Source: Novosphingobium sp. (lineage in GTDB: Bacteria > Pseudomonadota > Alphaproteobacteria > Sphingomonadales > Sphingomonadaceae). Taken from it: DNA of 64,000 nucleotides. A model generated the notes under the pieces. The model was not told the origin of the DNA. It did not search any database and saw only the letters and a program-made list of their open reading frames with translations. Positions 1 to 11,700 of the stretch are shown here, piece by piece (position 1 is the stretch's first letter; each line of letters begins with the position of its first letter). The stretch is from assembly GCA_017745295.1 (NCBI GenBank), contig JAGHZR010000006.1, forward strand, positions 62,001 to 126,000. Reading direction: 5' to 3'. Made by a program: the position numbers and the translations under genes.

Positions 1-386
1 ACGATATCTATGGGCATGTGCCTTACCTTCTTACCAGGCGGGGCGCTCTGGCTCATCGTCAGTTCGGGGAAGTGGCGCTCAGGGGAGGCTTTGACCGCGA
101 TCTGATGCGGCGTCTTGCGGCGCTGTTCTGGTTCACGTTCGAGACCGGCCTTGTCAGGGAAGATGGCCTCGTCAAAGTTCTCGGCGCCGCGATCGTCACG
201 TCCACTGCGGAAATGCGCAATATTCGGGAGGAGGCGGCGAACATAGAAGCGTTCGATCTCGATCGCGTACTGGAAGCGTCCTTCCAGCCCCGGGAGTTGC
301 AGCCGAGGTACTTCGTCCTTTTGTCTTTCGCGGAGGTTTTCTCCGCTCTCAGACGCCTTTCGCCCCGGGTGCTCCACCAGGCATGA
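1..386 (+). CDS. Aromatic amino acid hydroxylase, C-terminal part (5' truncated by window edge)
   Basis: This is the C-terminal ~127 residues of a biopterin-dependent aromatic amino acid hydroxylase (phenylalanine/tyrosine hydroxylase family). The frame is open from the first codon with DIYGHVPYLL, matching the family signature that holds the second iron-binding His. It is followed by FWFTFETGL, which carries the third iron ligand, Glu. The tail (ELQPRYFVLLSFAEVF) also matches the usual end of these enzymes. The stop overlaps the next start as ATGA, so it is translationally coupled to the CmlA-type hydroxylase and NRPS genes. That suggests it supplies a hydroxylated aromatic residue such as Tyr or meta-Tyr to the peptide; the ring position hydroxylated cannot be read from this fragment. 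The second half of the signature (KVLGAAIVTST) differs from the common LYGAGLLSS form, so it may be a divergent, pathway-specific member. The true start lies outside the window. Confidence 0.85.
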   Translation, partial: DIYGHVPYLLTRRGALAHRQFGEVALRGGFDRDLMRRLAALFWFTFETGLVREDGLVKVLGAAIVTSTAEMRNIREEAANIEAFDLDRVLEASFQPRELQPRYFVLLSFAEVFSALRRLSPRVLHQA

Positions 387-1984
387 CAAGCGGGAAGCTG
401 TTCCTTCGTCAGGACGTTCAGGCGGAACCGCTGGTGGGCAGGTGGTTCGCATGGGCAAACCTGATATCGCCGAGCACTGCGGCCTTCACCGTCGTCGAAC
501 GCCAGTTGCGGGCGATGGAATCCTTCGTGAAATCGCCGGACCTTCATGCGGCATCGCTGCGAAATCCTCTTCTGCGAAGCGGGCCTTTCATCGATCTTTC
601 TGCCGACCGCGTTCCGGAGGTCGCAACTCTTGTCACGCAGACCCGTGAGAGATGCGCCGCGCAAGTGGCCTTCACGCAGGCCGTTCGGGATCTGGGCGCG
701 CTGCTACGGGAAAAAGGCAAGGGCGGATCGCTGGAAGCCCTCTACCGCGAAGTGCCGGAGATTTTGCGAGGGCGGGTCGAACTCTATTACGACCGCCACC
801 ATCGGCCCGATTTCCGCTTCTTCGAACCGCTGCTCTACAGCAGCCCCCTGTACGACGAGGGGCAGCAGATGCTTTCCCTCAAGATCGCGCGGCAGGCGGA
901 AAAGCGGCCATTCGTCTTTTCGACCCCCCGTTTGCCGGACGCCCGGGCGCTGGACATCCCGGTTTCCTTCGCCTCTCCGGCATTGGATACGCTGTTCTCA
1001 GCGCGGACAAAGGCCACTTCGCTGGAATGCCTGTGCGATGCTTTCGGCGGCGCGCTCGACGAGAGGCAGGTTGGCCAACTCACGTCGTTGCTGACGGAAC
1101 GGCCGCCGCCGCCCAGACCTTTCTACCAAGGAAACCGGCCTCGGATCCGCTATTTCGGCCATGCCTGTCTATTGATCGAAACCGGCGGCATTTCGATCCT
1201 CGTCGATCCGCTCGTGAGCTACGGGGGCGAAGAAGGACCGGCGCGCTTCAGTTTTCAGGATCTTCCCGAGCGCATCGACTACGTGCTCATCACCCATGCT
1301 CACCATGACCATGTCGTTCTCGAAACATTGCTGCAACTGCGCCATTGCATCGGCCGGGTAATCGTACCACGCAATACGAGCGGTTCGTTGCAGGACCCGT
1401 CGCTGGCGCTCATGCTGGCCGCTCTCGGCTTCAAGGACGTTCTGAGCCTGAGCGAACTGGAAAGTGTTCGTCTTGGGCCGGACGGGGAACTGACGGCCCT
1501 GCCGTTCATCGGCGAGCATCACGATCTGCTGGTCCAGAGCAAGACGACCTACCACTTGCGCCTCGGCACCGCGACCATGCTGATAGCCGCCGACAGCTGT
1601 AACCTGTCGCCGGAACTTTATGGCCATATTCGTGCACGTACGGGCCCGGTGGATACGCTGTTTCTGGGAATGGAATGCGAAGGGGCGCCGTTGTCTTGGG
1701 TTTACGGCGCGCTGTTCGATCACCGGACGACCCGTGAAAATGACCAGGCCCGCCGCGGCCGCGGCAGCAATGCCGCCGAGGGGCTGGATATGGTCAGCTG
1801 TTTCGACCCATCCCGAGTCTACGTCTATGCGATGGGTGCGGAGCCCTGGGTGGGGCACATCCTCGATCTCGAATATAAGGATGGCGATCTGGCGATGGTG
1901 GAATCCAACCGTTTCGTAGCGGCCTGCATCGCGCAGGGACGTGAGGCCGAACGACTGTACCTTCAGCGGGAGATCTGTCTGTGA
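383..1984 (+). CDS. CmlA-type diiron beta-hydroxylase (metallo-beta-lactamase fold)
   Basis: This 533-residue protein has the size and layout of CmlA, the diiron monooxygenase that beta-hydroxylates an aminoacyl group held on an NRPS carrier domain in chloramphenicol synthesis. Residues 1 to about 240 form the N-terminal domain; the rest is a metallo-beta-lactamase fold. The metal motif HAHHDH gives His305, His307, Asp309 and His310. Glu378 and Asp404 lie where CmlA, as I recall it, has Glu377 and Asp403, and His492 (PWVGH) is a candidate last His. The spacing match to CmlA is the main evidence against a simple hydrolase. It overlaps the upstream hydroxylase by 4 bp and the downstream NRPS by a GTGA, so a likely substrate is the residue loaded by the first NRPS module. 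Which residue is hydroxylated is inferred, not shown. Confidence 0.85.
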   Translation: MTSGKLFLRQDVQAEPLVGRWFAWANLISPSTAAFTVVERQLRAMESFVKSPDLHAASLRNPLLRSGPFIDLSADRVPEVATLVTQTRERCAAQVAFTQAVRDLGALLREKGKGGSLEALYREVPEILRGRVELYYDRHHRPDFRFFEPLLYSSPLYDEGQQMLSLKIARQAEKRPFVFSTPRLPDARALDIPVSFASPALDTLFSARTKATSLECLCDAFGGALDERQVGQLTSLLTERPPPPRPFYQGNRPRIRYFGHACLLIETGGISILVDPLVSYGGEEGPARFSFQDLPERIDYVLITHAHHDHVVLETLLQLRHCIGRVIVPRNTSGSLQDPSLALMLAALGFKDVLSLSELESVRLGPDGELTALPFIGEHHDLLVQSKTTYHLRLGTATMLIAADSCNLSPELYGHIRARTGPVDTLFLGMECEGAPLSWVYGALFDHRTTRENDQARRGRGSNAAEGLDMVSCFDPSRVYVYAMGAEPWVGHILDLEYKDGDLAMVESNRFVAACIAQGREAERLYLQREICL

Positions 1985-4900
1985 CCGAGACATCGTCGGT
2001 TATCCGTTCGTCCGAAGCGTCAGCGCCGCAAGCCGGCAGCGATCTCTTTCTTGGAGGCGGAAGTCCTGCGCCCGGTGGCGGTTGGCCGCTTGCTCTCTCG
2101 GACGGCAGCCAGGCATTTCTCGATCGGGTCTGCGGTGGCGATCCCCTGTCGGAACTCGCCGTCCTGCAAGGTGCGCTTGCCCTCGTCTTTCATCGCTACG
2201 GTGCCTCGCCCGTGGAGTTCGCGGGGCCGTCCCCGGGGGCGGGGCGGGACGCAAGGGCCGAGGACGGTTTCATCCATTTCCGCTACGACATGGATGAGCG
2301 CATGAACGGCCGGGAATGGCTTCTGCAATCCCAGCAGGTCGCGGAGAGCGCTTACGACCGGGAGCCGGCCTCCGTTCGCTCCGACACTGTGGTTGCGCTT
2401 GTTCGGGACCGGCGGGTTCATGGTTCGAACGAGCGCGAGGGCCCCGATTGCCTGGAGTTTCGTTTCGGCGATGATGGCAAGGGCCGGTATTGCCTCGATG
2501 ATCCGCAAGGTGTCCTGCCCGAGGAATTTCCCGTGCTGCTGGCCGGCCATCTCGACGCGATCCTGGATGGTCTCGCTAAGTTGGAGGTCGAGATCGGCGA
2601 GATTGCGATGTGCGGCACCAGCGAACGGGAGGAGCTTGCAAGGTTCGGCCAAGGCGGGCCGCCGAGCGCGCCCGGCGCCACGCTTGCGGGCCTGTTTCGG
2701 CAGATGGCCGCCAAGGCGCCCCAAGCCGCTGCGCTGATCTCGCCGTCACGGACTTATACTTATGCTGAGTTGGAAGCCGAGGCCTTGCAGCTTGCCGGCC
2801 ACCTGACTTCGCGTTTCGCTATTGCGGGCGGTGTGCGCGTTGCGATCGCGGCGACGCGTTCCAGCGAGACGGTGATCGCGTTTCTCGGGGTATTGCTGTC
2901 CGGGGGCAGCGTGGTGCCCTTCGATCCGGCGGCGCCGACCGAGTTTATTTCGGACATTCTGGCCCAATCGGCTGCAACAGCGGTGCTGGTGCCGCCGAGC
3001 CGGGTCGACCTGGCATTCGATCTTCCGGATGCTTCGGTGATCTGTCCGGCCCTGGAGGCCGCCGGATGGGACACCGTACCCGGCGACGCGCTCTGCCTGC
3101 CCGCGCCCGACGATCTTGCCGCGGTATACTTCACCTCGGGATCCGAAGGCCGACCGAAAGGTGTCCTGTTGGGTCATGAAGGGCTTGCCAACACCGTTGT
3201 CGATCATGTCCGGCAGATGGAGGTGGGGAGCGGGGACCGCTGCCTGATGTTCATGGCGCCGTTTTTCGACGGCGGGCTTCTGGACATCTTCACGCCGCTG
3301 GCGGCTGGGGCAACCCTGGTCTGTCCGGCCGAGGGTGCCTTGCAGGATCAGGCCGCATTTCTGGCTTTCCTGCGCGAAAACAGGGTCAGCCTGCTGACGG
3401 TGACGCCACCGTTCCTGACTATGCTGGCGCCGGAAACTCTTCCGGACCTCCGGGTGGCGATTTCCGCTGCCGAACCGGCACGTGCGCGGGATTTCCAGAG
3501 ACTGGCCGGAAAATTGTCCCTTTTCAATGGATACGGTCCGACCGAGGCATCGGTCAATACCAGCCTTTATCGCGTGCCGCCGGATTTCGCTGCGGCACGG
3601 GTGCCTATCGGACGACCATCGGCAGGCAAATCCGTGGAGATCGTCGATCCGCTTGGAAGGGCTGTGCCGCGCGGCGTGATCGGCGAAATGGTGGTGCGCG
3701 GAACAGGGCTGGCACAAGGGTATCTTGGCGCCGCCGCATGTGACACCGGCGGTTTTTCGACCGGCCCGGACGGTCTGCGACACTATCGCTCCGGAGATCT
3801 CGCCGCATGGGACAGCGAAGGGCAGCTTCACTATCTGGGCCGCCGTGACGAGCAGGTGAAGATCGGTGGCCGGCGGGTGGAGCTTGGGCAGATCGAACGG
3901 GCGCTTTTCGCCATCGATCTTGTCGAGGAAGCGGCCGTCGTCCTGACCAAGGGGCGGCTTCAGGGCTTCTTCGTTCCGGCAGATCGCGAATATGCCGGGA
4001 TCGAGGATGCGGTGCGGCGTGCGCTTGAGAGCAAGCTTCCCGGATACATGATCCCCGCCGAGCTTCATGCGATCGAAAGTATTTCGCGCAAGCCGAACGG
4101 CAAAGTCGATCCGTCCGCCCTCGATCGGCAGGCGCAGGTCATAAGAACCGCGCAGGCAGCCTTTCGGGTGACATCGCCGACCGAAGCCGTGCTTCTCGAC
4201 GTCTGGCGCGAGGCGCTGCAGATCGACGACATTGACGAGGACGCGGACTTCTTTCGGCTCGGGGGCGATTCCATCCGCATGATCCAGGCCGTCCATTCGC
4301 TTCGCGAACGGGGTTTCGAGATCGATGTGCTGGATCTGCTCGACCACCGGACGCTGCAATCTCTCGCACGTGCTCTCGACGACCGTACCGCAGGGCAGGC
4401 GTCGATCGCCGACCAGGGCGAACTGGCCCTGAGTGCTGCCCAACGGACTCGGCTTCCCGCCGGATGGGAGCATGCGTTCCCGGTATCGGGCATGCAGCAG
4501 CTGATGTTGCGCTGGGCGGAAGACCCGCTCGCGCTGGAGCACGGGGTGTATCACTGTCTTGCCCGATGGCGGGTACGCGATGAAGGCCTATCCGGACATG
4601 CCTTGTCGCTTGCGGCAGAGGCACTGGTGCGCCGTCACCCGATCCTGCGAACCGGCTTCGCGATCATCGATGACGGTTCCATCGTTCAGGTCGAGCTGCC
4701 GGAAGCCGCATTCGATCTGAAAGTCAGCGATCTTACCGCTCTGTCAAAAGATCAGCGCATCGCTCGCGCAGCGGAAATCTTTGCGGAGGAGCGGGAGCAT
4801 CGGTTTCGTCCCGGTGAATGTTCGGGGCCTTTCGCCCGCCTTCATCTCGTTCTGCTCGGCGAGGAGGCGTTCGAGCTGATATTGGCCGCGCATCATGCCG

Positions 4901-5745
4901 TGATGGACGGCTGGAGCAGCATTCTTCTCGAGAACGATTTTGCCGCGTTCTACACTGCTGCCAAGCAAGGCACCCTCGAACTTGCCGAGGTCACTCCGGG
5001 GCCAAGCTATAGAGAATTCGTGGCGGAAGACGTTCGCACGGGCCAATCGAGCGCCGCGCTGGCCTTCTGGCGTGAACGGTGGCGTCGAGTTGCGCCCGTC
5101 CCCGCTCCGCAGATCGTGGCTGGGCACGACCGGGCATTGTTTGCGCGCAAGGATGTCAAAATTTCCGAGGCACTTGCATCCGCATTGGCGGTCTTCGGGC
5201 GCACGCAGGGCATTCGCCCGAAGACCACCTGCCTCGCGGCCTTCGCCGCCGCACTTGCGCAGGACAATGGGAAGCCGCCGCCGATCGGCGTCGTGGTCAA
5301 CGGGCGCTCCACGCAACTCAGCGATCCGCTGGGCGCTACAGGACTGTTTTGGAACGTTGCTCCCTTCATTCTGGCCTCGTCGCCGCGTCTCGATGCCGTG
5401 CAAGCCGAGCTCGATGCCATGGCGCCGTTCGAAACGTATCCGCTTGCCAGAATGTTGGCAGAGGCGGGCCGCGATCACCTTTTCGATGTCTGCTTCAACT
5501 TCATCCAGATGCACCATGCGAAGTCCGGGTTCGGAGGACTGGAAGAAGTCGGGTTCGAGGCGGTGGACCGGTTCCATTACGCCTTCACGCTGTTCGTGGA
5601 CTACGACCCGGCAGCGTTTCCGGCGCGATGCGATCTGCGTCTCGAGTATCGCCGGGATCGCCTTGCCGACGAGGACGCGGATCTCCTTGTGTCGCGTTTC
5701 GTGGATGAACTGGCCAATGTTCTGGAAATGGCGCAGATTTCATGA
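1981..5745 (+). CDS. Non-ribosomal peptide synthetase, (partial C)-A-T-C
   Basis: A 1254-residue NRPS with a GTG start overlapping the upstream stop. Residues 1 to about 210 look like only the C-terminal lobe of a condensation domain: they begin with a helix like the domain's second half, end like a normal C domain, and contain no HHxxxDG. The adenylation domain spans about 225-715 (core motif YFTSGSEGRPKGV near 382). The carrier domain follows, with phosphopantetheine Ser764 in LGGDS. A complete condensation domain spans about 840-1254 with HHAVMDG at 971-977. By-eye alignment to GrsA gives the specificity residues D-G-L-V-I-A-G-V-N, for which I have no confident match. As the module beside the CmlA-type enzyme it is the best candidate for carrying the residue that becomes beta-hydroxylated. 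Its stop overlaps the next NRPS start by 4 bp. Confidence 0.9.
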   Translation: MTETSSVIRSSEASAPQAGSDLFLGGGSPAPGGGWPLALSDGSQAFLDRVCGGDPLSELAVLQGALALVFHRYGASPVEFAGPSPGAGRDARAEDGFIHFRYDMDERMNGREWLLQSQQVAESAYDREPASVRSDTVVALVRDRRVHGSNEREGPDCLEFRFGDDGKGRYCLDDPQGVLPEEFPVLLAGHLDAILDGLAKLEVEIGEIAMCGTSEREELARFGQGGPPSAPGATLAGLFRQMAAKAPQAAALISPSRTYTYAELEAEALQLAGHLTSRFAIAGGVRVAIAATRSSETVIAFLGVLLSGGSVVPFDPAAPTEFISDILAQSAATAVLVPPSRVDLAFDLPDASVICPALEAAGWDTVPGDALCLPAPDDLAAVYFTSGSEGRPKGVLLGHEGLANTVVDHVRQMEVGSGDRCLMFMAPFFDGGLLDIFTPLAAGATLVCPAEGALQDQAAFLAFLRENRVSLLTVTPPFLTMLAPETLPDLRVAISAAEPARARDFQRLAGKLSLFNGYGPTEASVNTSLYRVPPDFAAARVPIGRPSAGKSVEIVDPLGRAVPRGVIGEMVVRGTGLAQGYLGAAACDTGGFSTGPDGLRHYRSGDLAAWDSEGQLHYLGRRDEQVKIGGRRVELGQIERALFAIDLVEEAAVVLTKGRLQGFFVPADREYAGIEDAVRRALESKLPGYMIPAELHAIESISRKPNGKVDPSALDRQAQVIRTAQAAFRVTSPTEAVLLDVWREALQIDDIDEDADFFRLGGDSIRMIQAVHSLRERGFEIDVLDLLDHRTLQSLARALDDRTAGQASIADQGELALSAAQRTRLPAGWEHAFPVSGMQQLMLRWAEDPLALEHGVYHCLARWRVRDEGLSGHALSLAAEALVRRHPILRTGFAIIDDGSIVQVELPEAAFDLKVSDLTALSKDQRIARAAEIFAEEREHRFRPGECSGPFARLHLVLLGEEAFELILAAHHAVMDGWSSILLENDFAAFYTAAKQGTLELAEVTPGPSYREFVAEDVRTGQSSAALAFWRERWRRVAPVPAPQIVAGHDRALFARKDVKISEALASALAVFGRTQGIRPKTTCLAAFAAALAQDNGKPPPIGVVVNGRSTQLSDPLGATGLFWNVAPFILASSPRLDAVQAELDAMAPFETYPLARMLAEAGRDHLFDVCFNFIQMHHAKSGFGGLEEVGFEAVDRFHYAFTLFVDYDPAAFPARCDLRLEYRRDRLADEDADLLVSRFVDELANVLEMAQIS

Positions 5746-8700
5746 AGGGCCATCCTGCGTTCGCGGCTCCGCGGCGACCTTTGGGGACGCAGAGCGATCG
5801 CCTCGTGAACGGGCTTGTCTGGCCGCACGACCGAGCCGAAGGTCGCTCGGAAAGTTCGGTGCAACTTTCGGATTCCGCGATCGAAGCCCTGACTTCGTTC
5901 AGCCGGGATGCCGGGTGGGGCATCCAGGACATCCTGCGCGCGCTCGCGCATGTCTTGCTTTACCGATATCTCGACGAAGACCTCACCACGCGGTTCGAGT
6001 GGCTGGACGGGGAATGGGTCCGTTTCCGGCGAGCGCTTGGCGGCACCACCTGTTTCGGTGCGCTGCTGGCCGCAGGCGACGACACCGGGGAGTGCTGCAA
6101 GGCGGCACCTGTCGCAGGCGACCTGTTTCTGGCCAGCAGCAGGGAATGGGCCAGGCAGGGCGATCAGGGCGTCATCGCCCTGTGGTTGAGCGACGATTGG
6201 ACGCGCTTGCATGTGGAAGGCGTTGCACCGGTTGCGGCGATCGAGAGGCTCGCGGTCCACGCTGCGCGGTTGTTGGCGGACGCGGTTCGGGCACCCGATG
6301 TTGCCCTTGACGATCTCGACTTGCTTGACGAGGCGGACTTGCTGGAATTGGCCGAGAGTGCCGGACCCACGATCGCTTTCGAGGGGCCTGATACGATCGA
6401 CGGCCTGTTCCTGGATCAGGTGGCGCGAACGCCTGAAAACATTGCCGTGTCCTGCAAGGACGAAAGGCTGACGTATCGGCAGCTGGACGACCGTTCCGCG
6501 CGGCAGGCCCGCGCCTTGCTTGCGGCAGGCGTGGGCGCAGGTTCGACGATTGCGGTGTTCATGCATCGCAGTTGCGCATTGCTTGTCGGGATACTCGCCG
6601 CCCATCGCTGCGGTGCCGGAGTCCTGCTGCTCGATCCGGGACAGACCGCCAACCGCCTGACGGCCATGTTGCGGCTTTCGGGCACGAATATCGTGATCGG
6701 CAAGGGACCGGCTCCGGGTTTCCTGGAAAACGGGCAGGTCTGGATCGACATGGACGGCGCCACCGCCGATATCGCTGACGATCCGGATGCCCGGTCCAGT
6801 CTGCCGGGCGCGAGCGGCAATGGGATCGCCTATGTGATCTTCACGTCCGGGAGCACTGCCGAGCCTAAAGGCCTGGCGGTTTCCCATGCGGCGATGGCAA
6901 ACCGGATGCGCTGGCTGGCTTTGGTCTATCGGTTGGGAGAGCAGGACGTATCGCTTGCCCGCACGGCGCAGTCTTTCGATCCCGCCTGGTGCGAGATGGT
7001 GCGCCTTCTCTGCGTCGGTGGGCGAACGCATTTTCTGGAGACCGGGGCAGAGCGCGATCCGGCGGCGGTTGTGCGGGCCATCTCGGCGGAGCATGTAACC
7101 GTCATCGATCTCGTTCCTGCGCCGCTGAAGGCATTGCTGGAATATAGCCGGGCTTTCGGCGTTGCCGCGCAGCTAGGCAGTCTTCGCTGGTTCCTTGCCG
7201 GTGCCGAAGAACTGACCGGGGCACTGGTCAGCTCGTTCCGTCAGGTTCTGGGCGGCGGAAAGGCACGGCTCATCAATGGCTGGGGAGCCACCGAAACGAC
7301 GGTGGATGCGACCTGGCAGGACTGCACGAATCTGTCCGATGAAGCTCCGGCTCCGCTCGGGCGCCCCATCGCCAATTGTGCCGTCCATATCCTCAGCCGC
7401 TCTGGACGACTTATGCCGCTAGGCATGAAGGGCGAGCTTGCAGTGACGGGGGCCTGTCTCGCCTTGGGCTACATTGATCCCGACGAGGCTTCCGCGCAGC
7501 GATTTGCCGAAGTACCCGCTCTGGGCAACCGGCGTAGTTATCTGTCGGGCGATACGGCTCGTCTTTCATGTTCCGGTGTTCTTCATTTCGTCGGACGCAG
7601 CGATGCTTTCATCAAAATCCGGGGTGTTCGCGTCGCTCCCGGTACGATTCTCGACCTAGCGCGAAAGTGCGACGGCGTGGGCGACGCCGTTCTGCACAAG
7701 GTTTCTGAATCCGGTGACGAGGATGTGGTTCTCTTCGTAGTGCCGCGTGAAGGCGCGGAATTGCGGGCGGAAGAGGTCAGGGCATTCCTTGCCGAGCGCT
7801 TGCCGGCGGCGATGCTACCCGACAGGTGTGTGATAATCGCGGCAGTACCGCGCAATGCGAGTGAAAAGGTCGATTTCGGGGCGCTGGGGGCTTTCCTCGA
7901 ACCGGAAACGCCCGCGGAACTCGCATCAGCGGTTGCCGAAGCGACCGATGTCCTGTCCTGGGTTTGCAAGGCTTTCGGCGCGTTGATCGGGGGAAGCCAT
8001 GGCCCCGATGCCGATTTTTTCCGTTTGGGCGGGAATTCGCTGACAGCCGTACGTCTGATCGCGAGGGTTGCCGATGAGCTGGGACTGATGCTGACGGTGC
8101 GGGATGTCTACGAGGCGCCGACCCCGGCCGATCTGGCGAAACGTATCGCGCAAGCGCCACCGCTGGATTCGGCCGACCTCGAAGCGGAAGCGGATGGAAA
8201 CGCCACGCATGCGCAGCGCCGGTTCTGGATACTCAGCCGTGATGCGCGCAAGTCACTGGCCTATCATGTTCCGCTCGATATCCGGCTCTCCGGGTGTTGG
8301 GAACTGGCCCCGCTCCAGCGGGCTCTGGACAGTCTGGTCGAACATCATGAAATCCTGCGGACGACGTTCCGGCTTGCGGGGCAGGAACTGGAGCAAGTCG
8401 TACATCCCTTCACGCCGGGCATGTTGCGGGCCGAGTTGACTGAACGATCGACGGATACGGCGGAGGAGGACGTGCTGGGCCGGTTGCACGGCAAGCCATT
8501 CGATCTGGCCTCGGGGCCGCTGCTGCGAATGGGTCTGCTGCGATCGAACGGGTCCCCTGATGTTCTGTGGATGACCCAGCACCATATCATCACCGATGCA
8601 TGGTCGATGGGGCTGCTTGTCGACGCACTGGAAGATGCCTATCGCGCGGCCTTGCAGGGGGCTGCGATCGATGAAGCCCCTCTGCGATTGCAACACCGTA

Positions 8701-11700
8701 ACGTTGCCGCATGGCAGAGCCGCTGGCTGGCGGGACCATCGGGCGCACTGGCGCGTGACTATTGGCAATCGAGCCTCGATTCCTTGCCGCATCGTTTGCA
8801 GCTTCCGACCGATCGCCCTCGCAGGATGGACCGGACCTGCGAGGCCGCTGTATTGCAGATATCCCTGCCCACGGGGATCGCCGGCGATTTCCTGGATCTG
8901 GCCTTACGGCGGGATGCCAGCCCGTTTATGGCATTCGCGAGTCTGGCGGGGGTGCTGCTTCACAGTTGGTCAGGCCAGTCGGATTTCATTCTTGGCGCGC
9001 CTTTCGCCGGGCGAACCCGGCAATGCTTCGAGGATCAACTCGGATGCTTCGTGAACAGCCTGCCGCTGCGGATGAATATCTCCGGACAGGACACTTTCCT
9101 CGATGTTCTGGGTCGTGTCCGGGAAACCTGCCTTGGTGCGCTCGAACATCAACTCTACCCCTTCGATCTCATCGTCAGGGATCTCGCAAGGTCGGACAAG
9201 CCTGGTCTCGACGCACTCTTCGATGTCATGATCGTCGTCCAGAACACGCCGGAACCGCGCGGCAAAGCGCTTGCGGGCGAGGTGCGCCTGGCGGAGACGG
9301 AACTGGAGCAGAGCAAGCTCGACCTGATCTTCACTTTCGTGGAGCGGGCCGGGCATTGGACGATGCGCCTCGATTACGATGCGACATTGTTCGATGCTTC
9401 CTCGATAGGAAGACTCGCTGAACAGTTCTGCGCGATGATGGAGGTTTTCGGACAGGCGCCAACTTGTCCGGTCGCCGATGTTCTCATCCCCGCCGCCGAT
9501 ACCGATGAGTTTCTCGGCGATGACCAGCCGCTGCATGCGGCTTTCGAACAGTGGGCGCGGCATGCCCCGGACAGAACCGCGCTGGTCTATGGCGAACGGC
9601 GCCGAAGCTACGGCGAACTCGATTTTGCGGCCACGCATCTGGCCGATCTTCTGATGGACGAACTGGGGGAAGAGAGCGGGGTCGTCGCCATTCACCTCGA
9701 CAGGACCGATCGGATCGTCGAGGTCCAACTGGCGATCCTGAAGGCAGGACATGCCTTCCTGACCTTGAACCCTGCGGATCCCCCCCAAAGGTTGCACGAT
9801 CTTCTGGAAGACAGTGGCGCGCTCGCCGTGGTCGAGGATGGCATTCACAGGATCCAGGCAGAGCTTCCCCCGACGTGCAGGCGGATTTGCCTGGACGCGC
9901 CGGAGAAAAGGCGTCGAGGCGGAAAGCCATTGCCGCGCAGATTGGTGCAGCCGCAGGATCCGGCCTATATCATCTACACTTCAGGTTCAACGGGACGTCC
10001 CAAAGGCGTTCTCGTCGCGCATTCCTCGGCGCGATCGTTGGTGCTGGCCGCAGAAGAAGTGATCGCGCCTCATGGGCAGGAGGCGTGGAGCGTGTTTCAT
10101 GCCTTCCATTTCGATTTTTCGATCTGGGAAACTTTCGTGCCGCTTTCCCGCGGAGGCAGGGTCGTCCTTCTCGGAGAGCGGGATCGCCGGAATCCCAGAG
10201 CCTTGGCTGAACGGATATCCGAAGACGGCATTACGGTCCTCTCGCAGGTTCCTTCGGCTTTCGATCATCTTGCCCCGGAACTCGTCCGCCTGAGAGCCTC
10301 GGGATTGAAATGGGTCGTGTTCGGCGGTGAACCGGTCAATCTGACCTTGCTGCATGCGATCATGCCGCAACTCCCGCAGACCGCATTCCTGAACGGCTAC
10401 GGGATCACCGAAACCACGGTATTTTCGAGTTTCAAGCGGCTCGGTGCGGACACGGCACTTCAGAATGTGGGAAGATCGATCGGTAATCAGAAGATCTGGA
10501 TTTTGGACGATCGGCTGCGTCCGGTACTGGACGGTGCGATCGGCGAAATCTGCATCGGCGGTCCCGCCCTTGCCCTCGGCTATGTCCATGCATCGGAGCG
10601 CGATGCGGCGCGCTTTGCTTTCCTGCCGCATGCTCCAGACACCCGCATCTATCGATCCGGCGACTTCGGGCGCTCTGACGGAGAAGGAAACCTCATCTTC
10701 CTGGGCCGCCGCGATCGACAGGTGAAATGTCATGGGCATCGCATCGAACTGGAGGAGATACGCATCGCGGCGCTCGCCGTTCCGGGCGTGACGGAAGCGG
10801 CTGTGCTCCCGCCCCGCGACGACCATATGGGGGAGTTGATACTGATCGTCGTTGTCTCGGATCCTGTAACGTCGATCCAGCGGATACGTTCGATGCTTTC
10901 GGAACGCCTGCCCCCCTACATGCTGCCGGCAAGGATCGAAATCACGGAGGCGTTTCCCCGGCTGTCGAACGGAAAAGTCGATATGGCTGCGCTGGCGGAC
11001 AAGCTTGTCGATGCCGATCGTCCTCAGCCGATCCCTGCGGTCATCGAAACCGACGATGCAGAACCGGATGAGCCACTCGTCGCGATCCTCCATGCGATGC
11101 GATCCGCGATCGATGTGCCGGCGTTGGGTGCGGATGACGACTTCTTCGCTCACGGGGGGCATTCGCTTGCAGCCATCCGGGTCTTTGCGGAAATAGAAGC
11201 CAGATTGGGCTGCTCCTTCGAACTGGAGGCAATATTCGAACATCCGACCGCGCGCGCCCTTGCGGCGGCGCTGTTTACCACCGAGGCTCCGTCCTGCGCC
11301 GATGAACTGGCCCGCGTGCTGGACACTTATCCCGCATCTGCCTTGCAGGCGGGTCTCTGGGCGATCGCACATTTCCAGTCGCCCGAACTGCCGAATACGC
11401 TGGTCGAGCGTTGCCGCCTCCCGGACGACCTCGATCTCCCGCGCTGCGAGCAAGCATTCTTGGCGGTTTTCGAGAGGTTCGACATTTTTCGCACCACGTT
11501 CGCGCTTGAAGCAGGCGTGCTGGTGCAAAAGATTGACGCTCAACCTTCCGCGCGGGCGGGACTGCGGATCGTCGAACTCGATCAAGGGGCGGACCTCGAG
11601 GCTTGCCTTGCCGAGATTACGCGCAGCGAAGGGCTGGCGCCGTTCGAACTTCTCGAAGGCCCCCTGGTGCGCCTCGTCGTGGTCAAAGCAGAAGGTGCCG

